Shown: positions 17,692 to 27,228, counted from the first letter of the stretch. The stretch: DNA of 64,000 nucleotides from Calditrichota bacterium (GCA_008501765.1 QQUE01000002.1:494336-558335), one strand, 5' to 3'. Made by a program: numbers and translations. Notes: generated by a model from the sequence alone, not told the origin.

Positions 17692-20613
17692 ATGGCAACT
17701 ACAAACGGATTTGAACTCGTTGAGCGCAGTAAGATCGCTGAAATTGACAGCGAGGTTTCCTATTTTCACCATTCTAAAAGCGGCGCCCGGTTTTTGTCTG
17801 TCAGCAATAAGGATGAAAATAAAGTTTTTGGGATCAATTTCCGCACACCACCCAAATCTTCCAACGGCATCGCCCACATAATGGAGCATTCGGTCCTCTG
17901 TGGTTCGCGGAAATATCCCGTAAAAGAGCCGTTCGTTGAGCTGATTAAAGGCTCTCTCAATACATTCCTCAATGCTTTCACTTACCCGGATAAAACCTGT
18001 TATCCGATTGCCAGCACCAATTTGCATGACTTCTATAATCTCGTCGATGTTTATCTGGATGCGGTGTTTTATCCACGACTGAACGAAGATGTTTTAAGAC
18101 AGGAAGGGTGGCACTACGAGCTGCAAAACCCGGAGGAGCCGCTTGTTTATAAAGGAGTGGTTTTCAATGAAATGAAGGGTGCGTACAGCTCGCCAACGCG
18201 AATAATCGCCGAGAAAAGTCAGCATTCACTCTTTCCGGACACCGCCTATGGGGTCGAATCCGGCGGCCACCCGGAGGCTATTCCCGAATTGACTTTTGAC
18301 GAGTTCATCGATTTTCATAAAACCTACTACCACCCGTCAAATGCATTCATCTATTTTTATGGTGATGATAATCCGGAAAAACGTTTTTCGGTGTTAAACG
18401 AATATCTCAACGATTTTACTTCCAGAACCGTCGATTCATCAATTGCGTTGCAGAAAAGATTCAAACAGACCGTTAAAACGAAGCATAAATATTTTGCCGG
18501 AAAAGACCTTGGCGATGCGCAAAAAGGTGTTGTTAGCGTCAACTTTCTCATTAGCGATTCCCTCGAAACATTCGACCGTTTGAAATACATTCTTCTCGAT
18601 CATATTCTCATCGGCACACCCGCTTCGCCGTTGCGAAAAGCGCTCATCGATTCTGGGCTCGGCTCCGATCTTTCCGGGCACGGGCTCGACGGCGATTTGA
18701 GGCAGATGAACTATTCCATCGGGCTACGCGACATTAAACCGAACGATGGGGACAAAGTGGAAGCCCTCATTCTTGATACTTTGAAAAATCTGGCACAAAA
18801 TGGCATCGAAAAAAACACCATCGACGCTTCTTTAAATACCATCGAATTCAGTCTGCGGGAAAACAATACCGGATCGTATCCGCGCGGACTGTCGATGATG
18901 ATCGATGCGCTAACTATCTGGCTGCACGATGCGAATCCCATCGACGCGCTGGCTTATGAGAAGCCGCTGGCAAAATTAAAATCCTCGTTATCTGAAAATC
19001 CAAGATTTTTCGAATCAATAATCGAAACAGCGTTTATTAATAATTCCCATCGCACAACTCTGATTTTTGAGCCGGATGAATCCCTGGAGGCCAAAAGGCA
19101 GGATGACGAACACCGCAAGCTAAGCGAGATTAAAAACAATCTTACCAGGAATGAAATCGATGTTATAATTAAAGAAACAGCGCTTCTGCAAGAAAAACAA
19201 AACCGGCCGGATAATCCTGAAGATCTGGCAAAAATTCCACGCCTCGGATTGCAGGATCTGGAGCCAAAACATACTCCGTTGCCAATTGAAGTTTTAAAAG
19301 TGCCGGAAACGGAAATTGTTTATCACGATTTGTTTACCAACGGAATTTTGTATCTCGAGCTTGGATTTAATTTGAATAAAGTGCCCGAGAAAATGCTGCC
19401 ATATGTTCTTATTTTTGGTCGTGCGTTGTTAGAAACCGGTACGGAAAAATTTGATCAGATCGAACTCACACAACGCATTGGCAAATATACGGGTGGCCTG
19501 TGGCGCAGCACACTAAACAGCACAATTGAGGATGGACATTCTACCACGTCGTGGCTATTCATCAAAGGGAAAGCCATGGTAAATCAAGTTGACGAAATGC
19601 TCGCTCTTTTGCATGAAATTCTGACCACGGCCCGGCTCGACAATCGCGACAGAATCAAACAAATTGTGCTCGATGCAAAATCAGCTTTCGAAAACAGCCT
19701 CGCAGTAAGCGGCCACAGCCTCGCTCAGTCCCAGCTTGCCGCCGCATTCTCAAAAGCTGGCTGGATCAGCGAAAAGATGAATAGTCTTTCTTATTTATTT
19801 TTCCTGCGCAATTTAGAGAAGCGCATCGAACAGGATTGGCAATCGATGCAGGCTGATTTTGAAATGCTGCGAAGCACACTCATCTCCCGCAAAAACCTGA
19901 TATGCAATTGTACGGTCGATTCGAAAAACTGGCTGCAAATCGAGCCCCGGATAAGCACATTTATTTCCACCTTACCTGCCCGAAAAAGTGAAAAACAGGA
20001 TTGGAGTTTCACAAAAAATGGAATTCACACCGGGCTCTCAGTTCCGACCCAAGTCAATTTTGTCGGTAAAGGAATGAATATTTATGAGCACGGGTATGAA
20101 TTTCACGGCTCAATTTTCGTAATAAGTAAATATTTACGCACGACCTGGCTCTGGGATCGTGTCCGCGTGCACGGTGGGGCTTACGGCGCTTTTTGTCATT
20201 TTAATCGTCGCACCGGTTTGCTGGCTTTTCTCTCTTATCGCGATCCAAATCTAAAAGAGACGCTAAAGATTTTTGATGATACGGCCTCATTTCTTCAGGA
20301 AACGAAAATTAACAAAGATGAGTTGACAAAAAGTATAATTGGAACGATTGGGGATATCGATTCATATATGCTGGCAGATGCCAAGGGAGGCGCCTCACTT
20401 TTCCGGTATCTTACAGGCACAACTGATGAAAAATTGCAAAACATCCGTGATGAAATTCTTGGTACGGATGCGAACGCTTTTATCCAATTCGGTGAAGCGC
20501 TGGAATCGTTTAAAGAAAATGGCCTGGTTGCGATTACCAGCTCAGAGAATGTGTTACAGAAGTTCAATTCTGAAGAAATGAACAACAAACTGTCCATCAT
20601 AAAAGTAATGTAA
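17692..20613 (+). CDS. M16C family zinc metallopeptidase (presequence-protease-like)
   Basis: The protein has 973 residues, the length of the M16C subfamily (PreP/CYM1). The inverted zinc motif is HIMEH (His62, Glu65, His66) inside GIAHIMEHSVLCGSRKYPVKEPF, followed by LIKGSLNTFLNAFTYPDKTCYP, the subfamily signature. A second, inactive M16-like half and the M16C-associated linker region (about residues 440-700) complete the clamshell. Such enzymes degrade peptides of tens of residues within an internal chamber. No signal peptide is seen (MATTNGFELVERS), so it is probably cytoplasmic. TTGAGGA precedes the ATG. It is followed 35 bases later by an FxsA-like gene, so cotranscription is possible. 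Confidence 0.92.
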   Translation: MATTNGFELVERSKIAEIDSEVSYFHHSKSGARFLSVSNKDENKVFGINFRTPPKSSNGIAHIMEHSVLCGSRKYPVKEPFVELIKGSLNTFLNAFTYPDKTCYPIASTNLHDFYNLVDVYLDAVFYPRLNEDVLRQEGWHYELQNPEEPLVYKGVVFNEMKGAYSSPTRIIAEKSQHSLFPDTAYGVESGGHPEAIPELTFDEFIDFHKTYYHPSNAFIYFYGDDNPEKRFSVLNEYLNDFTSRTVDSSIALQKRFKQTVKTKHKYFAGKDLGDAQKGVVSVNFLISDSLETFDRLKYILLDHILIGTPASPLRKALIDSGLGSDLSGHGLDGDLRQMNYSIGLRDIKPNDGDKVEALILDTLKNLAQNGIEKNTIDASLNTIEFSLRENNTGSYPRGLSMMIDALTIWLHDANPIDALAYEKPLAKLKSSLSENPRFFESIIETAFINNSHRTTLIFEPDESLEAKRQDDEHRKLSEIKNNLTRNEIDVIIKETALLQEKQNRPDNPEDLAKIPRLGLQDLEPKHTPLPIEVLKVPETEIVYHDLFTNGILYLELGFNLNKVPEKMLPYVLIFGRALLETGTEKFDQIELTQRIGKYTGGLWRSTLNSTIEDGHSTTSWLFIKGKAMVNQVDEMLALLHEILTTARLDNRDRIKQIVLDAKSAFENSLAVSGHSLAQSQLAAAFSKAGWISEKMNSLSYLFFLRNLEKRIEQDWQSMQADFEMLRSTLISRKNLICNCTVDSKNWLQIEPRISTFISTLPARKSEKQDWSFTKNGIHTGLSVPTQVNFVGKGMNIYEHGYEFHGSIFVISKYLRTTWLWDRVRVHGGAYGAFCHFNRRTGLLAFLSYRDPNLKETLKIFDDTASFLQETKINKDELTKSIIGTIGDIDSYMLADAKGGASLFRYLTGTTDEKLQNIRDEILGTDANAFIQFGEALESFKENGLVAITSSENVLQKFNSEEMNNKLSIIKVM

Positions 20614-20648
20614 GTTTTACATAGAAATATTTAATTCCGGAGAAAAAA

Positions 20649-21071
20649 ATGCTATTGAAACTCATGGTACTTTTTATAGCCATGCCGCTGATCGAAATTT
20701 CAATTCTTATTAAACTCGGCGAAGTTTTTGGCTTCTGGCCAACACTCTGGCTCGTCGTGCTGACCGGAATTTTGGGGGCTTTTTTAGCCCGAAAACAGGG
20801 CATCAATACCTACAATAAAATTCAACAGGAACTCGCTGAAGGAAGAATGCCGGCATCGCAAATGCTTGATGGGTTATTGATTTTGATCGGTGGTATTGTC
20901 CTCCTGACGCCGGGATTGATAACCGATTTAATCGGCTTTTCCCTGTTGTTTCCATTTGTCCGCAAAATTATCAAAGAATATTTACGAACGTATTTTGGCC
21001 AGATTACCGACGCAGAACAGCAGGGGGATTTTTATGACGAAATCGATTCCCGTTCATCCGGGATTCACTAA
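20649..21071 (+). CDS. fxsA: FxsA family inner-membrane protein
   Basis: The protein has 140 residues. It opens with two membrane helices (LKLMVLFIAMPLIEISILIK and FWPTLWLVVLTGILGAFLAR), followed by RKQGINTYNKIQQELAEGRMPA, the conserved FxsA block. A third hydrophobic region (LLILIGGIVLLTPGLITDLIG) carries the family-typical LTPGxxTD. E. coli FxsA was named for suppressing F-plasmid exclusion of phage T7, but its general role is unknown. GGAGAAA precedes the ATG. It converges on the DUF819 gene with only 22 bases between stops and no visible terminator. Confidence 0.88.
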   Translation: MLLKLMVLFIAMPLIEISILIKLGEVFGFWPTLWLVVLTGILGAFLARKQGINTYNKIQQELAEGRMPASQMLDGLLILIGGIVLLTPGLITDLIGFSLLFPFVRKIIKEYLRTYFGQITDAEQQGDFYDEIDSRSSGIH

Positions 21072-21093
21072 AGCTAAACAGAATTAACGCAGC

Positions 21094-22338
21094 TTAAGCA
21101 GGGGCCACTATCGACATTAAAATGCCGCAAATCCAGGCGCAATACGTGCCAAGCGCATAACCCAAGACAGCCAGCAAAACCCCGATTGGGGCCAGGGATG
21201 GGTGGAAAGCTGAAGCCACAATTGGCGCCGATGCGGCGCCGCCGATATTGGCCTGACTCCCGACCGCAATGAAAAAAAATGGCGCTTTTATCAGTTTTCC
21301 AACAACCAGTAAAACGATAACGTGCGTCAACATCCAAATTCCGGCCACCAAAAACAACCCGGGTCTTTCAACTATAGCTAAAACATTCATTTTCAAACCG
21401 ATGGAAGCAACGAGCACATAGAGCAGGAAACTGCCGATTCGGGACGCACCAACCCCCTCAAGCAGCCTTAAACGAGTAAATGAAAGAATTAATCCTCCCG
21501 TCGTTGCAATGACGACAATCCAGAAAAAATTTGAAGTTAAACTGTACATTTTTAAATGCGGTGCATGCAGCGATATCCAGGGCGCGATTAAATCGGCAAA
21601 ATAATGGGCGACTGCGGTAACTCCGAATCCAACGGCGATCACATTTGTTAGATCCGACAAGGTCGGGATCCGGGCAATACTTGCACGATAGGCCTCCACT
21701 TTTTTCTGAACTTCTTCGATGGCTGACGTATCGCTTTTAAGCCACTTGTCCAACTGCTTCGAAACACCGGCGCCATAAAGTAAAAATGCCATCCAGAAAT
21801 TTGCGACCAGCACATCGACAGTAATCATAGCTGAAAAAATATTATCACCCACTTCAAAAACTTCTTTCATCGCTGTCTGATTGGCGCCACCACCAATCCA
21901 GCTGCCTGCAATTGTTGTCAATCCGCGCCAAATGGCATCCGGCCCCTGTCCGCCGACTATTTCGGGTGCAAAAGTAGAAATTATGAGGATCGCCAGCGGT
22001 CCGCCAATAATGATGCCCACCGTTGCTGAAAAAAACATGATCAAGGCTTTCGGCCCCAATCCAATAACTTTTTTTAAGTCGATACTCAAAGTGAGAAGAA
22101 CCAAACTTGCGGGAAGCAAATAGCGCGATGAAACAAAATACAACTTTGTTTTCTCAGGATCTACGAGATTAAAAGTATGGAGAAGCGATGGAATAAAATA
22201 GCACAATAAAAGTGCCGGGATGTAAGTGTAAAATTTTTTCCAAAATGGGTTTGAACTTCCGGAAGTTTGAAAAATAAACGCTAAAATCAGGAGCAGGATT
22301 CCGAGAATCACGGCATCATTTGTAAAAAAAGGAGACAT
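21094..22338 (-). CDS. DUF819 family membrane transporter-like protein
   Basis: The protein has 414 residues and about 11-12 membrane helices. Conserved DUF819 blocks include SSRYLLPASLVLLTLSIDLKKV, the GSWIGGGANQTAMKEVF loop and SQANIGGAASAPIVASAF near the C-terminus. The two glycine/asparagine-rich loops resemble the re-entrant substrate sites of sodium-coupled anion carriers, and the family has been linked to that superfamily. No substrate is known. It lies 88 bases downstream of the DUF493 gene on the same strand and may be cotranscribed with it. Confidence 0.85.
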   Translation of the reverse strand: MSPFFTNDAVILGILLLILAFIFQTSGSSNPFWKKFYTYIPALLLCYFIPSLLHTFNLVDPEKTKLYFVSSRYLLPASLVLLTLSIDLKKVIGLGPKALIMFFSATVGIIIGGPLAILIISTFAPEIVGGQGPDAIWRGLTTIAGSWIGGGANQTAMKEVFEVGDNIFSAMITVDVLVANFWMAFLLYGAGVSKQLDKWLKSDTSAIEEVQKKVEAYRASIARIPTLSDLTNVIAVGFGVTAVAHYFADLIAPWISLHAPHLKMYSLTSNFFWIVVIATTGGLILSFTRLRLLEGVGASRIGSFLLYVLVASIGLKMNVLAIVERPGLFLVAGIWMLTHVIVLLVVGKLIKAPFFFIAVGSQANIGGAASAPIVASAFHPSLAPIGVLLAVLGYALGTYCAWICGILMSIVAPA

Positions 22339-22426
22339 ATTTTATCTCATCGCTTTTGAGTGAGTTTATCGTATTTAATTATGTGTAGTTAAAATTGGAT
22401 TAGGGCGGGTAAATTTGAATTGTATA

Positions 22427-22696
22427 TTAGAGAATCATCTTAACTTCTTTTATTTTTTTTAAACGATCAAAGAGTTCGAGCCTGTGTTCATTGCTTTCAA
22501 CTGTAACGGCTAAATTATAACTAACAAACTTGCCTTTTGAGCTTTTGTTCGAAACCGAAAGCATAAATTTTTCTGTGTTGATAACATTTTCAACCGAATC
22601 ACGCAGGACGTCTGCGTTATTGCCAATTATTTTATATTGCCAGACGCAAGGATATGAAATTTCCAGGGAATCGTCAAATTCTTTTATACGGCGCAT
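22427..22696 (-). CDS. DUF493 (YbeD-like) small protein
   Basis: The protein has 89 residues. It has the ferredoxin-like YbeD pattern: YPCVWQYKIIGNNADVLRDSV, a KGKFVSYNLAVTVESNEHRLELFDRLKKI core and a VKMIL end. E. coli YbeD lies by the lipoate genes; a small-ligand or regulatory role is suspected but unproven. I chose the ATG at 22696 because the 89-residue length matches the family. A longer frame reaching 22765 would run through a DnaA-box-like element at 22722-22730. Confidence 0.75.
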   Translation of the reverse strand: MRRIKEFDDSLEISYPCVWQYKIIGNNADVLRDSVENVINTEKFMLSVSNKSSKGKFVSYNLAVTVESNEHRLELFDRLKKIKEVKMIL

Positions 22697-23272
22697 CGAT
22701 ACTTTACCTGCCTGATTTACATGTGGATAAGTTGTGAGATGAAAAATATTATGTGCTAAAAACAAAAGTTGCTATCTTTTAAAATAAATTTTTTGAACCT
22801 GTCTCATGCTGTTTTGAATAATTTTGAGCTCAAACTATTTTTAATCATGTAAAAATACCAAAATCAAATTCGAGGCTGATTAAATTATGAAACACTATTG
22901 TAACTCTAAAGACTGTACGAAAACAAACCACTTGTGTGGATAACTTGTGATTTCAGTTTTTTCCAGAAAGCCGTGTCCACAGGATCAATATTGATTGAAG
23001 TTCAATTGGAAAATTTCAACTTAACACGCAGCTGACATCACAAAGCCAGCGTATATCAATGTTGATAACTTGTGCAAAGAATAAATATCAAGTGGCAATA
23101 TAACTTTTTTTTTCTAACCTACAATCAATTGTTCCCACTATCGATACAACACATATTCGCTACAGATTAATTCAAGTTTGATTTTAGCCTGAAATCTAAA
23201 TAATATGAAAATTACCTGGGAACCAGTTAAAAATCCGCAAACCATTTCTTCATTTCGTTGTCATAAAAAGTG
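22697..23272. other. Gene-free gap with three DnaA-box-like elements (22722-23068)
   Basis: This 576-base gap lies between the divergent DUF493 and sigma-factor genes. It holds TGTGGATAA at 22722-22730 and 22935-22943 (both exact complements of TTATCCACA) and TGTTGATAA at 23060-23068 (one mismatch). All three have the same orientation and continue as [G/C]TTGTG, giving a shared 15-mer TGTkGATAAsTTGTG. A perfect 12-bp palindrome TTTGAGCTCAAA lies at 22823-22834. No gene for DnaA, DnaN, GyrB or RpmH is in the window. The gap must also carry two promoters. An RNA gene was looked for and not seen. Confidence 0.6.
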
Positions 23273-23869
23273 ATGGCAGAAAGCAGAATGGAAAATTTTG
23301 AAATACAACTCGTTAAAAGCGCGCAGAGCGGCAATCGCCAGGCGTTCGAGAAACTTGTTGCGTTGCACGATCGCCGCGTTTACCAACTTGCGTACAGTGT
23401 CGTGGGAAACGTCCACGATGCACAGGATATTTATCAGGAGGTATTTTTACGCGCCTGGTCCAAATTATCCAGTTTTTCTTTCGAAGGCCCTTTTGCCGCC
23501 TGGCTTAATCGCATCGTCATCAATCTCTCGATAAATCGCTTGCGCCAAAAACAGCGCTGGAAATGGTTCGATATTTCTTCAAAAGATAACAGCAATGACG
23601 CATGGGATGATGGGTTGAGCTCAAACGCCGCACCCGATCCCGAGAGACTGGCTGTCTCAAGTGAAATTAACAGCCAGCTGAACAGCGCCCTTGAAGATTT
23701 GCCCGCCAAACAGCGGACGATTTTTGTGATGAGACACTGTCACGGATTAAAAATTAAGGAAATATCGGCAGCGCTTTCCTGCGCAGAAGGGACTGTAAAA
23801 AATCAATTGTTCCGCGCCACACAAAAACTCAAGGTGCATTTTAAAAAACTTTATAATGAAAATATTTAA
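23273..23869 (+). CDS. ECF-type RNA polymerase sigma factor
   Basis: The protein has about 198 residues. Region 2 is clear: LVALHDRRVYQLAYSVVGNVHDAQDIYQEVFLRAW, then the FAAWLNRIVINLSINRLRQKQRW block. Region 4 follows (about 140-195): LEDLPAKQRTIFVMRHCHGLKIKEISAALSCAEGTVKNQLFRATQKL, a helix-turn-helix that contacts the -35 box. The starts at 23270 (GTG), 23273 (ATG) and 23288 (ATG) are all poorly marked by ribosome-binding sites; I chose 23273. The next gene, 26 bases on, is a membrane anti-sigma factor, the usual partner. The operon continues into two DUF4097 proteins, presumably envelope-response effectors. Confidence 0.93.
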   Translation: MAESRMENFEIQLVKSAQSGNRQAFEKLVALHDRRVYQLAYSVVGNVHDAQDIYQEVFLRAWSKLSSFSFEGPFAAWLNRIVINLSINRLRQKQRWKWFDISSKDNSNDAWDDGLSSNAAPDPERLAVSSEINSQLNSALEDLPAKQRTIFVMRHCHGLKIKEISAALSCAEGTVKNQLFRATQKLKVHFKKLYNENI

Positions 23870-23895
23870 TAAATTAGTAAAGCACAGGCAGAAAA

Positions 23896-24891
23896 ATGAC
23901 CCCCTGCAAAAAATATAGTGAAAATATCCCGCTTTATTTTTACAACGAATTAAGCGAGGTAAATAGAGCTGAGTTGGACGCCCATATAAAAATTTGTCCG
24001 AAATGCCAGGTCGAATTTCAGGAAACCCAACGCGTACTCGGCCGATTCCCGCAACAACCCGCATTGGAACCGGACGATGAAACTCTTTCTCTTTTACGAA
24101 ATATAGTTTCACTGAAAATAAAAGAGAAATCAGAGAAGAGAGAATGGCTGAAAAATGGGCTTTTTACTTTTGTTTCACCACGCCCGGTTTTCCAGTTGGG
24201 ATTTGCCGCTCTGCTTCTCGCACTCGGTTTTTTTGTTGGAAAATCCACTGAGAATGTGCTCACTGTTAAACCAAGCCAGGATTTTTTCGCGCTGCTTTCA
24301 GCGCAGCAGGATATCGCCATCGACAATACCCTTGTTGAACCATCCATGTTAGGAATTGACAAGATCAATTACAATGCATCGACCGGCAAAGTAGAAATAA
24401 CTTACAACACAATTAACGATATCCGGTTGCAGGGTGCGATGACCGATCAAAATGTACACGCCTTGCTGCAGCACGCCATGCTTGACGCTGAAGATTACTC
24501 CGTTCGCTTGAATGCCATCAAAACTGTGAATGCTTTCGCCCAGGCTGAACCCAATTCGCTCGATGCCAGCTATATGGAGGTTTTGAGTCAACTTTTGACA
24601 CAGGAAAGCAATCTCGGTCTTCGACTGCAGGTTTTAAAAATATTTAAAGTGCTGCCCTGGAGCGAAGATTTAAAAAATGTGCTGCAACATGTACTTTTAT
24701 TTGATCAGGACAATGCTTTGCGCATTGCTGCGTTCCGAACAATCACCGAACGCGAAAACCCACCTCACGAACTTGGTGAATTACTGACAGCCGCGAAAAA
24801 TGATTCATCAACATTTATAAAATATCGAGCAGAAAAATTGCTTGAAGAGCTGAAAAATACCGATAGCACTCCGCTTCGAAGAGAGGACTAA
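23896..24891 (+). CDS. Membrane anti-sigma factor with zinc finger and helical-repeat C-terminus
   Basis: The protein has 331 residues. The N-terminal zinc-binding anti-sigma motif is HIKICPKC (His30, Cys34, Cys37; an upstream Cys4 may be the fourth ligand). One membrane helix lies at about 98-115 (PVFQLGFAALLLALGFFVG). The C-terminal 200 residues, predicted outside the membrane, form repeated helical pairs (LLQHAMLDAEDYSVRLNAIKTVNAF, LLTQESNLGLRLQVLKIFKVL, VLLFDQDNALRIAAFRTIT) that resemble HEAT-type repeats. The zinc domain should hold the preceding sigma factor inactive. The repeat domain may be where the signal is read; this is inference. One base separates its stop from the next gene, so they are cotranscribed. 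Confidence 0.85.
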   Translation: MTPCKKYSENIPLYFYNELSEVNRAELDAHIKICPKCQVEFQETQRVLGRFPQQPALEPDDETLSLLRNIVSLKIKEKSEKREWLKNGLFTFVSPRPVFQLGFAALLLALGFFVGKSTENVLTVKPSQDFFALLSAQQDIAIDNTLVEPSMLGIDKINYNASTGKVEITYNTINDIRLQGAMTDQNVHALLQHAMLDAEDYSVRLNAIKTVNAFAQAEPNSLDASYMEVLSQLLTQESNLGLRLQVLKIFKVLPWSEDLKNVLQHVLLFDQDNALRIAAFRTITERENPPHELGELLTAAKNDSSTFIKYRAEKLLEELKNTDSTPLRRED

Positions 24892-24892
24892 A

Positions 24893-26146
24893 ATGCAGAT
24901 AAAAAAACGCTACACTGCCATATTCTCGGGCATGATATTATTCATTTCCCTGGCTTCCGGGCAGGAAATCACGCAGCAGGACGGTTCTTTTCGCGCCAAG
25001 ATAAGAAACCAATTCGATGTAAAATTCGACGGCCAACTGAATATCCGGGTCTCCAATGGTCGCTTTAACATTAGCGGATGGGAAAAACAGGAAGTTCGTA
25101 TTGAAGAAACCTTGCGCATGGATGTTTACACGCAGGAAGAAGCCAGGCGAATTCTGGAGCGCAGCAAAGCCAATTATGAACAGGATGGTCCGAACATCAT
25201 CGTGCAGCGCCGCGGTGGTGGACATGGCGTGTTTCGATCTTTTACAATTAAAGTACCCAACAGATACAACATCAAATTAAAAACGAGTAGCGGTGAAATT
25301 GAAGTTTCGGATGTGGAGGGTAAATCAGATATTAACACAACCGGCGGCGATATTCGCATTTCACGATGCAACGGAATTATCGACGCGCGGACTTCCGGGG
25401 GCGACGTCGAGCTCACTTCCATCAGAGCATCCGTCGAAATAAACACAGCGGGTGGCAATATAGAATTAAACGGTATCGACGGTGAAATTGAAGCGGCAAC
25501 TTCCGGTGGTTATATTGAACTTAACAATACGACGCAGCAAGCCCGAATCCGCACATCCGGTGGCGATTTATTAATTAAAAATGCCAAAGGTGAAATTAAT
25601 GGCCGGACATCAGGTGGTTCGATCCGGGCTGAGAACTGCGAGAAAGACCTTAAAATTCGCACGTCCGGGGGAAATATCTCGCTGACCAACACAGCGGGTC
25701 AGGTTCAGGGCTATACCAGCGGTGGGGATATCGATGGGAAAAAATTGTTTGGTGAATGCGATCTCTCGACCTCCGGAGGCGAAATCGAATTAAAAGATGT
25801 ACGGGCACCGGTTTTGGCCAAAACAATGGGTGGCAACATCGACGTTGAAATGACTTTACGCGATTTTTCCAAACCGCATTTTATTGATTTAAATACAGCA
25901 AGTGGGGATATAATACTAAGTATTCCAGAAAAATTGCCGGCCACCATTCGGGCAGAAATCCGCCTGGATCGCAATCGGCGCACCTGGAAACGGCACGATA
26001 TTTTCAGTGATTTCCCGTTGACAAAATCGACAACAAAAGTAAACCAGCGGGCTGCACTGGTCAGTGAAGGCGAAATAAACGGTGGTGGTGATACAATATT
26101 TTTGAGTACATCCAACGGCGATATTTCGATTAAAAAAGCCAAGTAA
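24893..26146 (+). CDS. Exported DUF4097 beta-helix-like protein
   Basis: The protein has 417 residues with a signal peptide (MQIKKRYTAIFSGMILFISLASG). The mature part is a run of short strand repeats built on the motif [TS]SGG[DNSE]I, about one per 18-20 residues (for example INTTGGDIRISRC, ARTSGGDVELTS, GRTSGGSIRAEN). This is the DUF4097 fold, a right-handed beta-solenoid-like domain. In other bacteria DUF4097 proteins sit in stress or membrane-response operons, and here it follows a sigma/anti-sigma pair with one base of spacing. GAGAGGAC precedes the ATG. Molecular function is unknown. Confidence 0.85.
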   Translation: MQIKKRYTAIFSGMILFISLASGQEITQQDGSFRAKIRNQFDVKFDGQLNIRVSNGRFNISGWEKQEVRIEETLRMDVYTQEEARRILERSKANYEQDGPNIIVQRRGGGHGVFRSFTIKVPNRYNIKLKTSSGEIEVSDVEGKSDINTTGGDIRISRCNGIIDARTSGGDVELTSIRASVEINTAGGNIELNGIDGEIEAATSGGYIELNNTTQQARIRTSGGDLLIKNAKGEINGRTSGGSIRAENCEKDLKIRTSGGNISLTNTAGQVQGYTSGGDIDGKKLFGECDLSTSGGEIELKDVRAPVLAKTMGGNIDVEMTLRDFSKPHFIDLNTASGDIILSIPEKLPATIRAEIRLDRNRRTWKRHDIFSDFPLTKSTTKVNQRAALVSEGEINGGGDTIFLSTSNGDISIKKAK

Positions 26147-26212
26147 CTTTTTCGGATATTTGGGGTAATAAAGATGAATCCAGACAATTACCAATAAAAA
26201 AATGAGGGAAAA

Positions 26213-27208
26213 ATGGAACGATTAATTTCAAAAAAAATTGTGCTTCGCTTTGGATTCTTCCTTTTGCTGGCCCTGTTTGTTTCGTCAGTGAATGCGGGTT
26301 CCAAAGACACTATTGAGAAAAAGTTTAATGTGCAACCGGGCGGTAAACTCCTTCTCGAATCAGACAAAGGGTCTGTCGAGATTAGCACGACAGACCGGGA
26401 TGTTGTTGAAGTTACGGTGTACAAAGATTCGCGTTGGGGAGATGACGATGATCTCAAAGATTTTGAAGTTCGTTTTAATCAGCGCGGCAATGATGTTGAA
26501 ATAATTGGTGAATTTCTCAGAAAAAGCTCAGGATTTTTCGGAAACAGGCATAACAAAATTCGCATCCGGTATGTGATTGTCGTTCCCCGGGAATACAATA
26601 TTGAGGCAAAAACATCCGGTGGCAGCATCGAAGTGGAAGATATAAAAGGCGATGTATTCTGCAAAACATCGGGTGGCAGCCTGAATTTTGGCGATATCAA
26701 AGGCGAAGTAACCGGCAGAACGTCGGGCGGCAGCATTACGCTCGATGGCTGTGAGGGCAATGCCGAAATCAAAACATCCGGCGGCAGCATTTCAATCGGC
26801 GATGTTAACGGCGAAGTTACGGCAAAAACATCAGGCGGCTCTATTTCAATCGATCGGGCAAAAGGTTCCGTTTATGCCCGAACATCGGGTGGAAGCATTC
26901 GAGTCGATGAAGTTTTCGGATCGATCGACGCCTCAACCTCCGGTGGCAGTGTGCGGGCTAAAATCGCTGAACAACCAAAGGATGATTGCCGGTTATCCAC
27001 ATCCGGAGGCAGTGTCATCGTTTATCTCGCATCTGATATTAAAGTGGACCTCGACGCCCACACCAGCGGTGGACGGGTTCGCACAGAATTCCCGGTAACT
27101 GTTCGCGGGACGATTAAACGCAATTCTCTGGACGCAAAAATTAATGGTGGTGGACCAGAGATGTATCTCCGTACTTCAGGTGGCAACGTCGAAATTAAAG
27201 AATTATAA
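26213..27208 (+). CDS. Second exported DUF4097 protein
   Basis: The protein has 331 residues. A signal peptide (RFGFFLLLALFVSSVNAG) is followed by a beta-sandwich lead-in (FNVQPGGKLLLESDKGSVEI) and then regular [TS]SGGS[IVL] repeats about 20 residues long (AKTSGGSIEVEDIKGDV, GRTSGGSITLDGCEGN, AKTSGGSISIDRAKGSV). The repeats are more uniform than in the preceding paralog. It is the last gene of the sigma-factor operon and is followed by a terminator. The two DUF4097 proteins share the same motif but differ clearly in sequence, so this looks like an old tandem duplication. Role in the envelope stress output is inferred from context. Confidence 0.87.
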   Translation: MERLISKKIVLRFGFFLLLALFVSSVNAGSKDTIEKKFNVQPGGKLLLESDKGSVEISTTDRDVVEVTVYKDSRWGDDDDLKDFEVRFNQRGNDVEIIGEFLRKSSGFFGNRHNKIRIRYVIVVPREYNIEAKTSGGSIEVEDIKGDVFCKTSGGSLNFGDIKGEVTGRTSGGSITLDGCEGNAEIKTSGGSISIGDVNGEVTAKTSGGSISIDRAKGSVYARTSGGSIRVDEVFGSIDASTSGGSVRAKIAEQPKDDCRLSTSGGSVIVYLASDIKVDLDAHTSGGRVRTEFPVTVRGTIKRNSLDAKINGGGPEMYLRTSGGNVEIKEL

Positions 27209-27228
27209 TGCGAACTATTTTTCCAATT

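Noticed and set aside
23219-23224. GGAACC as an ECF-type -35 box for sigma autoregulation
   Set aside because: No matching -10 motif lies 15-17 bases downstream, so the match alone is not meaningful.
26600-27190. Regularly spaced DNA repeats that might be a CRISPR array or minisatellite
   Set aside because: They encode the TSGGS repeats of a DUF4097 protein in one open frame, with variable codons. No CRISPR repeat/spacer pattern exists.
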